From Bryopsis sp. KO-2023 (lineage: Eukaryota > Chlorophyta > Ulvophyceae > Bryopsidales > Bryopsidaceae): DNA of 64,000 bases. The stretch is taken from contig BSYQ01000003.1 in NCBI GenBank assembly GCA_030272585.1, forward strand, positions 3,782,001 to 3,846,000, read 5' to 3'. Both the position numbers and the translations under genes were made by a program. The notes beneath the pieces are model-generated. The model had not been told where the DNA came from. It did not search any database and worked only from the letters and a program-made list of their open reading frames with translations. How positions within the stretch are numbered: the stretch's first letter is position 1; each line of letters opens with the position of its first letter. Below, one piece after another: positions 27,390-43,054 of this stretch.

Positions 27390-29591
27390 ATGGAAACGAA
27401 TGAGGTCTGTTCGACGACCACGTTTCAGCAACACAAAGACGTCACTGTGTCGTCTTTTTGGACGCAGCAGGAAGGATATTATCAAAGTTTTGCAAATGTC
27501 TTCCACGCATGTTCATCTGTTTTGCCTTATCCTTGTTATCTCTGGTCGGCAAGACTGCGGCTCGAAGCGACCGGGCAATTGATTCGTTCTGCAGCGCGCA
27601 ATTCCTAGTGAATGGAAATATTTCTACTCTGCGTAACTCGAAACCAATTTTGTTCTCGACCAGGGGGACACCCTACCGTGGATGCCGTCAAAGGGTTGGG
27701 TGGGCTACGCTGGGAGTTACCCAAGGGCCGGAGCAAGCAAAGCTCACATCTCAACTGGTAAGTGCGCGCGAATTGATCGTTGCAGTTGCTGTGGGTGGAA
27801 TTGAAAACGACGACAGCAGTGGTCTTGACGTCCCCGCAGTTGAGCTCCCTTCGTTCGATTCCTCTCAGGCTTGAGCGCGGATCCCGTGGCACTTTCCGGA
27901 CTACCTGTCGGTTCGACGACGGAGACAATGGGATTCCAGAGCGGGCAGGTTGCTCGGAACAAAGTGGCAATCGCTCCTCCTCGAAGGCGGCAATCGCAGA
28001 ATAACGGGGCAACGCGAACAAACATAAGGTGGGGTTGGTGGCTGTGCACTCGTTTTGCGCGCGAAAAGGTGGAACTCTTACCTTCACGGAAATGAAATGT
28101 CAGCGATTCGACGCACGTGAAAACAACCCAACACATCATCACAACCCGCAGTGTGGAACAGAACTTGAAATAGCCACGTGGGATGCTCCCAGTCGAAATT
28201 TCCCAAAAATTCGAGCGCAAATTTGGCACGAAACGAGCTGTGTGTGTGTGTCATGCAGGGGTTCTTTGGCTCAAAAATCCTGCAGCTGCAAGGCATCCAA
28301 ATGCCTGAAGCTGTACTGTGATTGCTTCAAATTGGGCCAAGGGTGCAATGAGCATTGCTTGTGTCAGAATTGTGAAAACCACGAAGGAAACAGAGAGGTC
28401 ATAGACAATGCAAGACAAATTTATCTCAAAAGGAACCCTTGGGTGAGCCGAAACAAAACCACCTTTTTTTTGTTTTCCTTCCTTTTTTTTCCTCAACTGA
28501 GCATGAAAATGGGTTGGAGTTTGCTGTATCTCCTGGCTGTCTTTTACAAAAACAAAAAACAAAAAAAACTTTGTTGTGTTTGGTATGCAGGCTTTTGATA
28601 CAAAAATAATCAGTGATGGACAGCATTTGGGGCCCAGTCGACATAGAACAGGCTGTCGATGCAAGATGTCTCGCTGTATCAAAAAATACTGCGAATGCTT
28701 CCAGGTAAGGGACCACCAAATTCACAATCTACACACCTCCGCGCCAACAGAGCATATAAACTTGGGAGAAAAAAAAACATCGTGGTAGTTCTCCTGTTGC
28801 GGCTGGTCTTGCATGTTTTAGGCAGAGCTGTTGTTTTCCATTTTGACACAGCAATCAGGAAAAGCCGAGTGGGGAGAGTAAAACCTGAAAGCTGTTGTGT
28901 TGCTTTAATCTGAAGGCCAATATTTTCTGCGGAGATCATTGCCGCTGCCAATGTTGTGCTAATACAGAGAAGGCATCTCAAGCGGCTGCGAACGAGTCTT
29001 TGGAGGATTTCATCTCTCCTTCGGCTGCCAGCAGAAAGGTATCGCCTCTCTGTCTTACAATCGATCGGTTTAATTGTTTCAAGCACCCCACAAGTTTTTC
29101 CAGCAATTTTGGAACGAACAATTAGAGTTCCATATGTGGATTAAATTTTCCGATATACCTCAGATTATATTTCCGAATTCTGTGAAATCCATGCGTAGAA
29201 AAAGGAAGAGGGAATGTGCTGTGTTTGTTGAAATTATGGTGTGGATGATTTTACTCAGGCCAGCGGGGAAGGGCAGGTAGCAGGAAGCCGACCTGATGGA
29301 GAGGGCTCCGCACCGCCAGCCCCCAGAATCATTCGAGCATTGGGTCTCAGCACGATCGGCAATGTTCGAGTGGAGCAAGGGGGCAGAAAGTCGGCGGCCG
29401 AGGGTGTAAAAAAACATGGGGGTGGGGTGCAGAGCTCGGCACAGAAGCGTGAATTTCAGGCCGGGGGGGAAATCAGGTACATGTCCACATCCTACGAGGT
29501 GTCGGAGCACAGCCTGGCAAAGCTCCCTTGTGGCTACACCACCGTTTTCACATTGAAATCGCCGAAGAAAGTTGGTGGGCCATTTCTGTGA
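27390..29591 (+). CDS. CXC/CRC-domain DNA-binding regulator (LIN54/tesmin/TCX family)
   Basis: CRC-domain proteins bind CHR-like promoter elements (TTYGAA core). They control cell-cycle genes, in animals and plants as part of the DREAM/MuvB complex. Exons: 27390-27404 (tentative), 27664-27757, 27869-28028, 28259-28442, 28591-28704, 28916-29038 and 29259-29591, about 340 residues. The first Cys-rich repeat is KSCSCKASKCLKLYCDCF ... CNEHCLCQNC. The RNPWAF hinge follows, then the second repeat CRCKMSRCIKKYCECF ... FCGDHCRCQCC. All expected zinc-binding cysteines appear present. The DNA-contacting KLYC and KKYC tyrosines are kept. The protein is shorter than typical LIN54 and has only one CRC pair; the C-terminal exon is Gly/Ala/Ser-rich. 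The 5' end is the uncertain part. Confidence 0.88.
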
Positions 29592-29670
29592 AAGCAACAG
29601 AGATCACGGCTGTTTCGGAAGCCAATGTACAATGGGGGTCTCCCCCCCCCCTCCAAAAAAAAAAGAAAAG

Positions 29671-29701
<31 letters not shown>

Positions 29702-30351
29702 TCATGTAGAATGAAGAGCTACAAAAAAAAACAAACGAATGGGACTATTTTTATTCAATTTATGGGACATTATTGATTCCCTCCTTTTATGTTTTGTGGA
29801 GGATGTGATTGAAATGCTCGGTGTATTTATGTAGTCGAGCTGTTAGTCGGGATGCTGGATGGATATTTGCGATTTTTATTTTTATACTAGTATTTCATTT
29901 ATTAGGGAAACGCATGAGTCATCGAGGTCACATCGAAAAGAATGAGATCATGAAGGTTTTATGTGGGGGAAAAAAAAAGTGGGGACAATGAAGTTTGGGG
30001 AAGTCAGTGTCGTTTCGATTGATGTTCATGCCTTTGGTTGGGCTTTTTGATTCTTTGGATTTATTTTTATCGATGCATGTGGTCTGAAAAAAATATGCAA
30101 ACCCATCATTAAACACTTCAAGGAAACCAGAAAAATGAAAAAAAAGTGAATTGGTGAGGTTCAGCCGATTCTACACCCCCTCAATGACGTAACGCCCACA
30201 AGTCCAATGATGCGTTCTGCTCCAAACATTCAAGACAGGCTTGATGAAATGGTTGGGTATTTTCTGAAATCTATTTCCCTTTTAGGGGTCATACCTCAAC
30301 TTTTCTGCTCCCCCTCCATTCCCCCTTTCTTCGACCGGCCAGCAAGCAATC
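29592..30351. other. Intergenic region with a C-run/A-run tract
   Basis: This is AT-rich noncoding DNA between two + strand genes. A C-run followed by a long, slightly interrupted A-run occupies about 29641-29700. No coding exon seen; the last ~150 bp should hold the promoter of the next gene. Confidence 0.5.
29641..29700. repeat. C-run followed by long A-rich run
   Basis: About ten C with one T is followed by a nearly pure A run broken by single G residues. It belongs to the family of C-run/A-run (complement T-run/G-run) junctions seen across the window. Confidence 0.8.
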
Positions 30352-30992
30352 ATGCGATCATGTGCAGCTCCTACCCCCACCATCCCGCCGCGATACCAAA
30401 GGTTGGCCTCTCGCAGGCCGTGTTGCGCTGTCGTGAGGTGCTCCGCAGCCGCGGGGGACCTTTCCGAAGTAAAGCTTTCGGGGAAGAAAGTATTGGTGGT
30501 GGGAGGAACCGGGCGCGTGGGCGCATCCACGGCGTCGGCGCTGCGTCAAAACATCGAGAACCTGGAGCTCTGTGTGGCGAGCCGCTCGGCAGAGAGTCAC
30601 AAGGACATGCTGGAGAGGAGGCCTGAGTTGGAGGGGACTAAATTTGTGGCCTTGGATTTCAATGATCGATCGGCTTTGGAAGTATGAATTATGGCATTTG
30701 TTGTCCTCTTTCCTTGACCATCCATTCCAGCACTTTACAACCCATTCATCAATCATGACAGGGAGTAGGAAGGATGCAGCTTTTGTTCGCGATCTGGAAA
30801 CCCTGATCAGAAGCTTCATTTTTTATTTTTTTTTTTGGGGGGGGGATGACACAACAATGACGTTTTTTAATTTTCCAATGTTGTTTTCTTCTCTTTTCTT
30901 TCGTTTAAGGGATTGAGGGAAAAAAACAGCTTACATGTGGCAATTGATCGAAACATAGAAAATCTTGCTATGATATGTGTTTTATGAACGTT

Positions 30993-31076
<84 letters not shown>

Positions 31077-33051
31077 TTCTTTGAAACGTTCTGAAAAAGG
31101 GAATACGAACTCTAATTGATTTTTGTGATGCTGGCCAGGCTGCCATGGATGGTATGGACCTTGTCATTCATGCTGCTGGGCCATTTCAAAGAAGGGATTC
31201 ATGCCCTGTTCTCGAAGCTGCGATCCAAACAAAGACTGCCTATCTGGATGTTTGTGACGATACAGGTTATGCCCAAAGGTGGGTGTGCCAAGAGGAAAAT
31301 AAAACCTGAAAGGAATGTCATTCCAGCAGACATTTCGAGGACCAACCCTGTTGGCCAGTATTGCTCAGATAAGAAGAGAAGAAAAGATGGGGGGGGGGAT
31401 GCCACATTTCATGAAAGAAACCAATGAAACAGAAACATTAATTTTAAGTTTTAATGATGTACATGAGTGAATCGTTCCCCAACCAAGGAACTGTTTTCTT
31501 TTCTTTCTTTTCTTTCAACTCATAGAGAAGTCTTGGTCTGAGTCTTGGGGTTGGGGGTTGGGTCTGAGTCTGGGTCATTTGTCAGACTGCAGGGCAAAAA
31601 CATTTCACGAGCAAGCGGTATCTGCTGGCATTCCTGCCATAACCACTGCCGGCATCTATCCTGGCATCAGCAACTTGATGGCAGCCCACATCGTCTCGAC
31701 TTCAAGAGAAGAGTACGATGAGAACGGTCTGCACAAGGAAGCCCCTGCAGGTGGTTATCACCAGCATTTCGTTGACAGCTTTGCCATTTCCCTGCAAAAA
31801 AAGCCCAGGGAAACTACTGGTTGTGCTGGAAATCAGTTTTAATTCAACAGAGAAACTTATCACCCTTTATTAATGGATTTCTGATTGCATGGAATCGTGT
31901 GGATCCACAGATGCTTTGGTCACGGAGCGCCTCCGTTACTCGTATTATACAGCTGGCAGTGGAGGTGTGGGGCCGACGCTGATCGTCACTAGCTTCATGC
32001 TGCTGGGAGAACCCGCAGTGGCTTTCAAAGACGGGGAACGAATCGATGCTGATGCTTTCAGCCAAGGAACGGGAGTGGACTTCGGACCAGGTAAGGGTTC
32101 GCCAGAGAAGATAGATAGCTTGTCAGGCAGCTTGACCAGTATTTTGCTGAACTGTGTATTTTGTTGAGCACTGTGTGCACTTGGATAGACTTACCCTGGC
32201 GGAGAAGCAATAAAAATAAGAATCAACGAAAAAGTTAAACTTTTTTATGATCGATTTTTGATTTCTGTATCATTTTTTGAAAGGGGGTAGGGCGATGCTT
32301 TGTTTTGCTCCCCAGGTGTTGGGCGAAAGAACGTGTTCCTGCTGAATCTCCCCGAAGTATCGACGGCACAGCAGGTCCTGGGGATTCCCAATGTGAGTGC
32401 ACGATTCGGCACCTCCCCGGATGTTTTCAACTGGTTGATGTGGCTCATGGCGAGGGTGCTGCCCCAGTCCCTCCTGCAAGACAAAAGCTTCGCAGAATCC
32501 ATGGCAAAGTTTTCGGCCCCGTTCATCGAGGCGGCCGACAAGAGAGTGGGGGAGGGCGTGGGAATGAGAGTGGACCTCGAATTTGATCAAGGAAAATCTT
32601 CTTCGGGAGTTTTTGTTCATCCCAAGATGTCGGAGAGCATCGGGTTCTGCGTGGGTGCTTTCGCCAGGTGAGAATGTAATGGAGGAGTCGATGTGTGCTT
32701 GTCGAAGGATAGAAAATCGACATTTTCAACAGAAACTTTTTCCTCGCTGACGATTGTTGAAGTCGGTCTGTGGATATTTCTGAGGTTTCTGAGCTTTTCC
32801 CCCGCCCCCCCCTTTTTTTTTAAGGCACTGGGATTTATCTGTGTGTGTATTTTCATGTCATTGCTAGGTGCATGCTGGCAGGGGGCACTCAACCAGGGGT
32901 GTGGTTTCCCGAGGAGAAGCAGGCCGTCAGTCATAGAAGATCAGTGTTCAAAATGGCATCTGAAGGGTGCATCAGGCTGGTGCTCAACAAATCTTCTTGG
33001 GCGATCGAAAGTCCCCCCACGCAGTTGGGAATGGGATTCTACATTTACTGA
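30352..33051 (+). CDS. Saccharopine dehydrogenase-like Rossmann protein, probably plastid
   Basis: This matches the plant saccharopine-dehydrogenase-like family typified by Arabidopsis At1g50450. That family is plastid-predicted and its reaction is not well defined. Six exons join in phase: 30352-30681, 31139-31278, 31593-31750, 31911-32090, 32316-32667 and 32868-33051, giving about 447 residues. The N-terminus is rich in Arg, Pro, Cys and Ser, like a transit peptide. The NAD(P) fold is KVLVVGGTGRVGAS. Family blocks follow: VIHAAGPFQRRDSCPVLEAA, YLDVCDDTGYAQR, AITTAGIYPGISNLMAAH, SYYTAGSGGVGPT, NVFLLNLPEV and GGTQPGVWFPEE. The assignment to the family is firm. True lysine-pathway saccharopine dehydrogenase is unlikely given the plant relatives. 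Intron 1 holds a long TTTC microsatellite. Confidence 0.9.
30991..31079. repeat. TTTC tetranucleotide microsatellite
   Basis: About 22 near-perfect copies of TTTC run through intron 1 of the saccharopine dehydrogenase-like gene. Such a tract is likely to be polymorphic in length. Confidence 0.95.
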
Positions 33052-33761
33052 TGGAGGATCATTGTTGAGCGGTGTTTTTTTTCTAGAAGAAATTTTACGG
33101 TTGATCTCCATAGATGGGATTCTTTGTCTTGTGTGGGGGCCCCACTTTTGGGCTATTTTTGCAAATTACTTTACTGAAATTTTTTGACGTCACTTTTTGA
33201 CGTATTTTTGCTGCCTTGCCCATGTTTTCTGTTCCTGACTTTCAGAAAAGCAGCTGTTCCCCACAATTATGCAACATCTTTCCAGACCCCATCACAGAAG
33301 AAATTTAGGGAGGGTGCAGGGTTGTGGCTGACCAGAATGATTGGACAGAAAAATTCTGGCCTGTTGGTTTCCTCTTGCCCACATGTTGAGCAAGTAAATT
33401 TGGACAATCTGGAGTGTTTCACAACCAGATTAGTGATGAGGGGTAATCAACTGAGGAAAGGGAAAGAGAACATCGAAAACATTGCTTCAATCCAGAAATT
33501 ATGCATTCGTGTGGAACACTTTCTTTGAGAACTGGCAGGCAGCTGCTACTTGAACACGCCGATGCACGCAGTTGGTCATCATCTCCTTCTCCTTCCCAAA
33601 AATCGTGTGGACCTCTTCCTGTTTCAGCACTCCGCAGACTGAACCAAAAATTAAAAGAGCCTCTTCACGCGGCGTGAATTCCTCCCAAAAAATACACTTA
33701 AGCGCGCTGTTCGTATCAGGCGACCGTTCCTCCCTCGGAAAACTCGCGAAGAGAAGAAAGG
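33052..33761. other. Intergenic region between the dehydrogenase-like gene and SPT5
   Basis: This holds the 3' UTR of the upstream gene and the SPT5 promoter. A + strand open frame at about 33240-33528 has no recognisable similarity. I see nothing else. Confidence 0.45.
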
Positions 33762-36700
33762 ATGGGAGTTCAGGGCTACGACGACGAGGTCGACGAGGAG
33801 GAGGAGGAGGAATACGAAGATGTGGCGCCCTCGAGCCACAGAAAACGAAAAGCGACCAGCATGATCGACGACGTCGCCGACGAGGACGAGGAAGAAGAGG
33901 AGGAGGAGGACGAGTCGGAGCGTCGGGGCGGGAGAGGAGGTGGTGGTGGTGTGTTGCAGTTTTTGGATGAAGTGGCCGGTGTGGACGAAGATGGGGACGA
34001 GGATGATTACGAGGACGAGCTGGAGGGGGATGACTTGATTATGGACGCACCGGAGGACTTGCCCCTGGAAGAGACGCACCACTCTCAGCGAATCTACAGG
34101 CAAATGCAGGCAAGGAGCCCGCGTTTGCTAGCGTAGAGCGTTTTCGTTTTGGTTTTATTTGTATATATTTTGGGGTCCCGACGAGACTCCTGGAGAGGAC
34201 GAAGCTTGTCTAGGTGCTGTCAAGGAAGGGACTGGAATTTTTGTGGGGTTCAACAACTCTTTCAGCTGCAGGAGACTGTCTTGGCATCGATAGTTGTGAC
34301 ATCTAAAGGGCATTCCTTTTTAAAAACAGGAATCCAGTGGGGTTTTCTTTTTCCTTCCTCAGCAAACGTGGTTGTGGAGCACCTAGCTCTCTTTAGCAAC
34401 ACACCACCAATCAAACCTGGTCAAAAATTCTTGTATTTGAAGAAAGTATTTGTGTTTGTTTTTTCTTGTTATTAAACCCACAGGATCAAGACGATGCTGA
34501 TGAAGACCCTGAGGAGTTGGAGCGGTACATCACTGAGCGCTACGAAGCTCAGCAGTACGATCAAGGGGAGGCCACGGCCACCACTCAGCAGAGCCTGCTC
34601 CCCACCCTCAGGGACCCCAAGCTCTGGGTGGTCCAATGCCGTCCCGGCTACGAACGGCTGCTGTGCATTCAACTCCTCAACAAATTTCACGCGCAAAGCA
34701 GAGGCACCGGTCTCATGATCAAATCTGCATTTTGCCTGGACCACCTGAAAGGGTATTTTTACGTCGAAGCTGAGAAGGAATCCTACGTGAGGGAGGCAGT
34801 GAAAGGTTTGATCAACGTGTTCATGGGCAAAGGGGTGAAATTGGTACCTCTGCCAGAGATGGTCGACGCAATCACGGTGAACAAGAATGCAAAGCTGGCT
34901 TTGGAAAAGGGTTCCTGGGTGAGAGTGCGATCGGGGCCTTACGCGGGCGATTTGGCAAAAGTGCTCGACGTGGACTTAGCCAATCAGAAGGTCACCGTTA
35001 AAGTCATCCCTAGGATCGATTTCTCGGAAATGGCGAACAGGGAAGAAGGGAGGGGGAGGAGAGGGCTGCCCTTTGGCCAAGGACAGAAAGTCAGACCTGC
35101 TGCGAAACCGTTCAACAGAGAGCAGGCTCAGTCCCTGGGGTTGCCGATGTACAGGAAGAGGGTGGACAGGATGGTGTATGTGGTTGTGGATAAGTATCAG
35201 TTTCTGAGAGGATACCTTGTGAAAGTGCTGGCGATGAGGTCGATCGTGGCTCAGGAAACCATGCCTCCAGTGGAAGAGTTACAGAGGTTCGATGCTGCCG
35301 GCCAGATCAATGGGGAGGATGGAGACGAGGATGCTGGTAAGTTTATGTAAACAGTTAATGTATGTCCCGTTTAGGATATGTTTGGAGGAGGTTTGCATTT
35401 GTTCCAGGTGTATTGTTTTCCTTTAGACTATGTTGAACTGTCTTTGGAACCTTGTGATGGTGGGGTTTTTGTTTGTGCGGCAGGACTGGGGAATGTGCTG
35501 GACACATTGCCAGAAGGGAAGCATGGGCTGAAAAAAGGCGACGAAGTCGTGGTGACTAAGGGAGAGTTGAAAAGACTGACGGGAAAAGTCACTGAACTCA
35601 AGGAGGACAACAAGGTGTGGGTCAAGCTGAAGCACGAAAAGCTCAAAACAGCCCTGCTGTTTGACGCTGGGGAGCTCACCAAGTTTTTCCAAGTGGGGGA
35701 CCACGTCAGGGTGGATGGAGGCGTGCATGAGGGCGACATGGGCATGGTGATCAAGGTCGATAACTTGATCTGTCGAGTCATGTCGGAAGCCACCAAAAAG
35801 GAGCTGAGGGTGTATGCGCGAGACCTGTGCAAAACGGAGCAATCGCATGTGGGAATGGACACGATCGGGGACTACGAGTTGCACGACCTGGTGGAGTTGG
35901 ACAACAACAACTTTGGGGTGATCGTGTTTGTCGACAAGGATTTCTGCAAGGTTCTGATGGCGTCGGGCACCCCCGACAAGCCAGAGACTCGAACCACACG
36001 GTTGGTCGACATGAGAAGGAAAATCCAAACGAGGAGGTCGACGACGAACGATTGTTTCATGAATCGGGTGGGGACGGGGGACGTGGTGGACATCATTAAT
36101 GGCCCGATGAAGGGTCACCCCAATTCCACAGGGACGGTGGAATACATCATCAAGGGATATCTGTTCATCAAATGCCCTGGTCTCTCTCACAAGAACCATG
36201 GCTTCCTTGCAGTTTCTGCGAGGTCGTGTTTCGTTCGAGGTGGAAAAAACAACCACCGTCAGGGAGAAAGCAATTTCGGTGCCAGAACGCCGATGGGAAA
36301 TGCGACTCCCAGCCATTCGAAGACCCCGAGTTTCACAGGGTTGCAATCCCCACGCAGGGACAACATGGATAGAAACCAGATGGGTGGCTTGGTCAGCCCG
36401 AGAAGGAGTTTCACCAACAACGGGCGTGATGGAGGGGGCGGCGGGGGGTTCTTCGGTGGTGGGGGTGGTGGGAGGGGTTTCGGAGGTCGAGGTGGTGGTT
36501 TTGGCGGAGGTCGAGGACGAGGGAGGGGCCCCAGTGTCGTTGGTAAAACTGTGAGGGTCATCAAAGGCCCCAACAGGGGTTATGTCGGTCGAATCACCGG
36601 TGAGACTGACACTCACGTTCGCTTGGAGCTGCAGGCGAACTGCTCGGTGGTGACAATACCTAAAGGAAACATTGATCTCGGGGACAATGGGGAGCCACGT

Positions 36701-37564
36701 AGGAGGACCCGTGCCCGGGCTGACCCTCCCTCTACACCTTGGCAAGCCCCCAAAACCCCTATGCACACCCCAAGCCACAGCTGGGGCTCGAGCACGCCAA
36801 CTCCTATGACACCCATACATCCCAGCATGACCCCTCTGCACACCACCAGCAGACTGACATCCAGGACACCACAGAGACCCACTCCGAATCGTACACCTAT
36901 CCATCAGTCGCTCATGAATGCCTCCCCACTTCTGACGCACAACAACGACAGCGATGATGACGACGACGGTATGAGTTTCGGACCTCCCACCACCGCCCCG
37001 TTCACACCAGCTCGCACACCTGCAATGCCATCACCACCCAAGCTGGATGTCCCTGCAAACTCCGGAGCTGAGGCCGACCCTGTAGAGAGAAAGGAGCCAG
37101 AAAGCCCCCCTCCTGCCGATACTTCGGATGCTGCAGCTACGAACTCAATTCTACCAGATTCACAAGCAACCAGTCAAAACGAAGTCGATGAGGTTGAAAC
37201 TAAGCCAGCCGGAGCTGGCGACAATCTGTCGGAGCTCTGGGGTGGATTGGTGGTTACCCAACCATCAGGAGAAAAGGGTCTCGTCACTCTGGTGGGGGCG
37301 GGGATGTGTGAGGTTATAGTGTTGGCAGACGATGGCTCAGGGGTTCTGACCAAGACCAAACAAACCAATTCGTTCCCGATCAAACAGCTCACTCCTGTGA
37401 AACCTCAAAAGCACGACCCCATTCGAGTTTTGGACGGAGAGTTCAAGGCCTCCACAGGAAGCATGATAGGAATCGATGGAACGGATGGAATTGTCAAGCT
37501 GGATGGAACCTGTGATATCAAGATTATGGAAATTACATGGCTGGGGAAGGTTCACAGCGACTGA
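33762..37564 (+). CDS. SPT5: Transcription elongation factor SPT5 (DSIF large subunit)
   Basis: SPT5 binds SPT4 and clamps RNA polymerase II during elongation. Three exons (33762-34109, 34484-35336, 35484-37564) give about 1093 residues. The order is canonical. An acidic N-terminus (Asp/Glu runs, residues 1-150) is followed by the NGN domain (LWVVQCRPGYERLLCIQLLN). KOW domains come next (SWVRVRSGPYAGD; KKGDEVVVTKGELKRLTG; FQVGDHVRVDGGVHEGDMG; later GKTVRVIKGPNRGYVGRI). A Gly/Arg-rich FGG/RGG tract lies near residue 500. The C-terminal repeat region has Thr-Pro/Ser-Pro units (TPMHTPSHS, TPTPMTPIHPSMTPLHT, TPQRPTPNRTPIH), probable CDK9-type phosphosites. A last KOW-like fold closes it. Intron 1 uses a GC donor (ATGCAG|GCAAGG); no GT donor gives the right phase. 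Confidence 0.97.
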
Positions 37565-38118
37565 AGAGGCGGCAGGTAGTCCTTACTCAGCCCGACGGTG
37601 GCGTTTCTGAGATGAGTTGTTACAGTGGAGTGGGTATAGCTTAGAAAGATGAGCGATGGTAAATCAACAACAGGTGGAGAGAGGGGTTGAAAAAAACGAA
37701 ATTGGCCTTCATGTTTTGCCCATTGCTTGGTTGCTTTAGAGGGATTGGTGGACTGTTTTTCATCTAGTGGTAGGAAATGCATTGAATTGTGAGGGTGGTT
37801 TGTTTTTTTGCCTTGATGAGGTGATGCTGGTGGTGTTTGTTGTGAAGTTGAACTTTGAGACAATCGAAATCTTCAAACCTGGGAGCACTATCTTCATCCA
37901 CCAGCAATGGATTTTCTCTATTCCTATTTCTATTTCTCCAATCCTAGATAGTTTGTTCCTGTGTATTTCTCCTGGCATGTGTGTTCCGTCCTACTAGTAT
38001 ATTAATATTCCCCTGAAAGCACTTCTCATCAGGCATCCCGTTCCCACTGCTGTTTGAAACAGTGCAAGACCCCGTATCATTGGAAAGGTCAGAAACGCCC
38101 CTCCTGGGATCTGCGAGG
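37565..38118. other. Intergenic region between convergent SPT5 and MAD2
   Basis: This holds both 3' UTRs. Small open frames on both strands show no similarity and no splice support. Confidence 0.5.
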
Positions 38119-39536
38119 TCAGGAGGCAAGGTCCTTCTTGTAAGCCACGACTGCGTTCAGTCGATGTGCCTGTGGACCCATCATAATTTGTTTACAACTC
38201 CAGCAGCAAAGAGGCGGCAGAAACCAAAAGCATTCTTGGAGCACCTTACTGTGTGTCCACCACAATCGACTCACATTGGTTGCGAAAGGGAGCAGCTCCA
38301 GTTTGGATGGATTCTGGATTTCGTGGGAGGCGGCCTCCTCCCTGAGAAACAACAGAGATGGTGATAACCAGTGTTCCCAACGAAGCAAACGAAAGTCCAA
38401 TCTCTTTCATCAGCACCACTCACCAGTCAGTTGAAGCGCTGGTGTCGGAATCTGCATGGACAAGAAGATCGAATGTACCTGCGATGCACACTCTACAGGG
38501 TAAAACGAAACATTGCCCAATGCACGCCAATTCAACGCATTTGTGCAGACTCGTGCTTACATTTCTCTTTCAGCCTGGGCAAGAAGGTCACACAGGACAT
38601 CACCTAGCAAACACAAAAAAGTGTAAAAAAAAGTATTCAGCAGTGGAACAGCCACAGAATGGAAGAGAATGAGCAAATCAGTGAAAGTTTGCCCCACCTG
38701 GCGCATGATAGCCGTAATATCGTTTCGAATTTCCTGAACAGAGCGTGTTTCTTGCATTGCGCTGGGCACAAGAATGAAGACTCCATCAGCAACCATCCAC
38801 ACGAGCGTGCATCGTTCCAACTTTCATGATCGATTTTTTGTTCGTCTGTCCTACCGCGTGCTGCCGCCGTCGATATCGAACGTCCACATTTCCAGACCTT
38901 CCTGGCTCTCGACGCTCAATATAACAAGCACGACGCTTCGAACTTTGCCTTCTGCCAGCCAGTCTACATACGCCACGCCACATACCTCCATGCACTTTAG
39001 AGAATAAATGAAAAGACATCCCTAAAGAAACACCAAGCTTGGCGTTCCACGAGAAAACAGCACCGCTGATCTCATGAGAAATGGAATCTTGCAATCGCTT
39101 TCCTGTGCATTGGAAATTTGCTGGACGGCTCGCTCCGTCGCTTACAGAAACTGGCGGCGGGGGCGTCAAGTCGTCGCAATATCGCAACTGGCGCGATCAA
39201 TCGCACTGATAGGGTGCTGACCTTTGAGTTGAAAAAGGAAAGTCCCCAAATAAGCCGACAACTCTTCGTCCTCGGTGACCTTGAGATCCATATCGTACGC
39301 TGCTTTCGTTCCAAAGCTCCATTCTGGATAAACGCTGCGTTGGTGGAGTATGCTACGGACACACGACGGCGGTTCTCCAGCTGAACTGAGTCTATTTTCC
39401 AACATCTTGCAATGAAGTCGAAACTGTCCAGCGTAACAGATATTGATGCTCTGCACCTGTTCACTGCGTATCCGAGGAACTGTGTGATGAGGTGAACGGA
39501 TCCCTTCAACGTGAACGTTTCCCTCTGTATCGGCAT
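38119..39536 (-). CDS. MAD2: Spindle checkpoint protein MAD2 (HORMA domain)
   Basis: MAD2 binds MAD1 and CDC20 at unattached kinetochores to delay anaphase. Eight small exons join in phase: 39457-39536, 39222-39352, 38855-38963, 38698-38761, 38561-38603, 38424-38478, 38275-38341 and 38119-38169, giving about 199 residues (human 205). The N-terminus reads FTLKGSVHLITQFLGYAVN, then ILHQRSVYPE and LKVTEDEELSAYLG. The HORMA core continues KVRSVVLVILSVES ... MWTFDID, then SVQEIRNDITAIMRQ and MSCVTFLPRLKEKC. The C-terminal safety-belt segment HRLNAVVAYKKDL is in place. I took ATG 39536 as the start because it puts the conserved LKGS block at the usual distance from the N-terminus. The gene is divergent from KRR1. 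Confidence 0.95.
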
Positions 39537-39832
39537 CCGGACAACGCAACCCACGCGAAGCAGAAACTTACAGGATGTCCAGAAAGAAAAATTAAAACCC
39601 AAGAGTTCAACGCGTTTAGAAGAAGCACGAGCAGTTGATGTCCGCCCCCGCGAAAGGGCTGCTTTTGGGCAGCGAGCGTTCGCCGCCAGAGTGCGAATCG
39701 AGTTTCTGGCAGTCACACGAATGATGTGGACGTCGATCGTACGGACCTCCTGCGGTACAGTCCTGTCGAAACGAATCAGAGAAAATCTTCTGCTTAAACT
39801 CATTCTCATTCTCGACAGGGTGCTGGCTCAAG
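39537..39832. promoter_or_regulatory. Shared divergent promoter of MAD2 (-) and KRR1 (+)
   Basis: The start codons lie 296 bp apart on opposite strands. The interval is CG-rich compared with the introns. No motif assigned. Coupling a mitotic checkpoint gene to a ribosome biogenesis gene may only reflect compact packing. Confidence 0.5.

Positions 39833-43054
<3,222 letters not shown>

Noticed and set aside
33762..34109. Low-complexity acidic tract suspected to be a simple repeat
   Set aside because: Runs of Asp/Glu codons are normal for the SPT5 N-terminus, and the frame joins in phase to the NGN exon.
35423..36940. 505-codon open frame on the minus strand inside SPT5
   Set aside because: It is the exact antisense of a conserved SPT5 exon, and its protein looks like a Gly/Pro/Asp complement shadow with no family resemblance.
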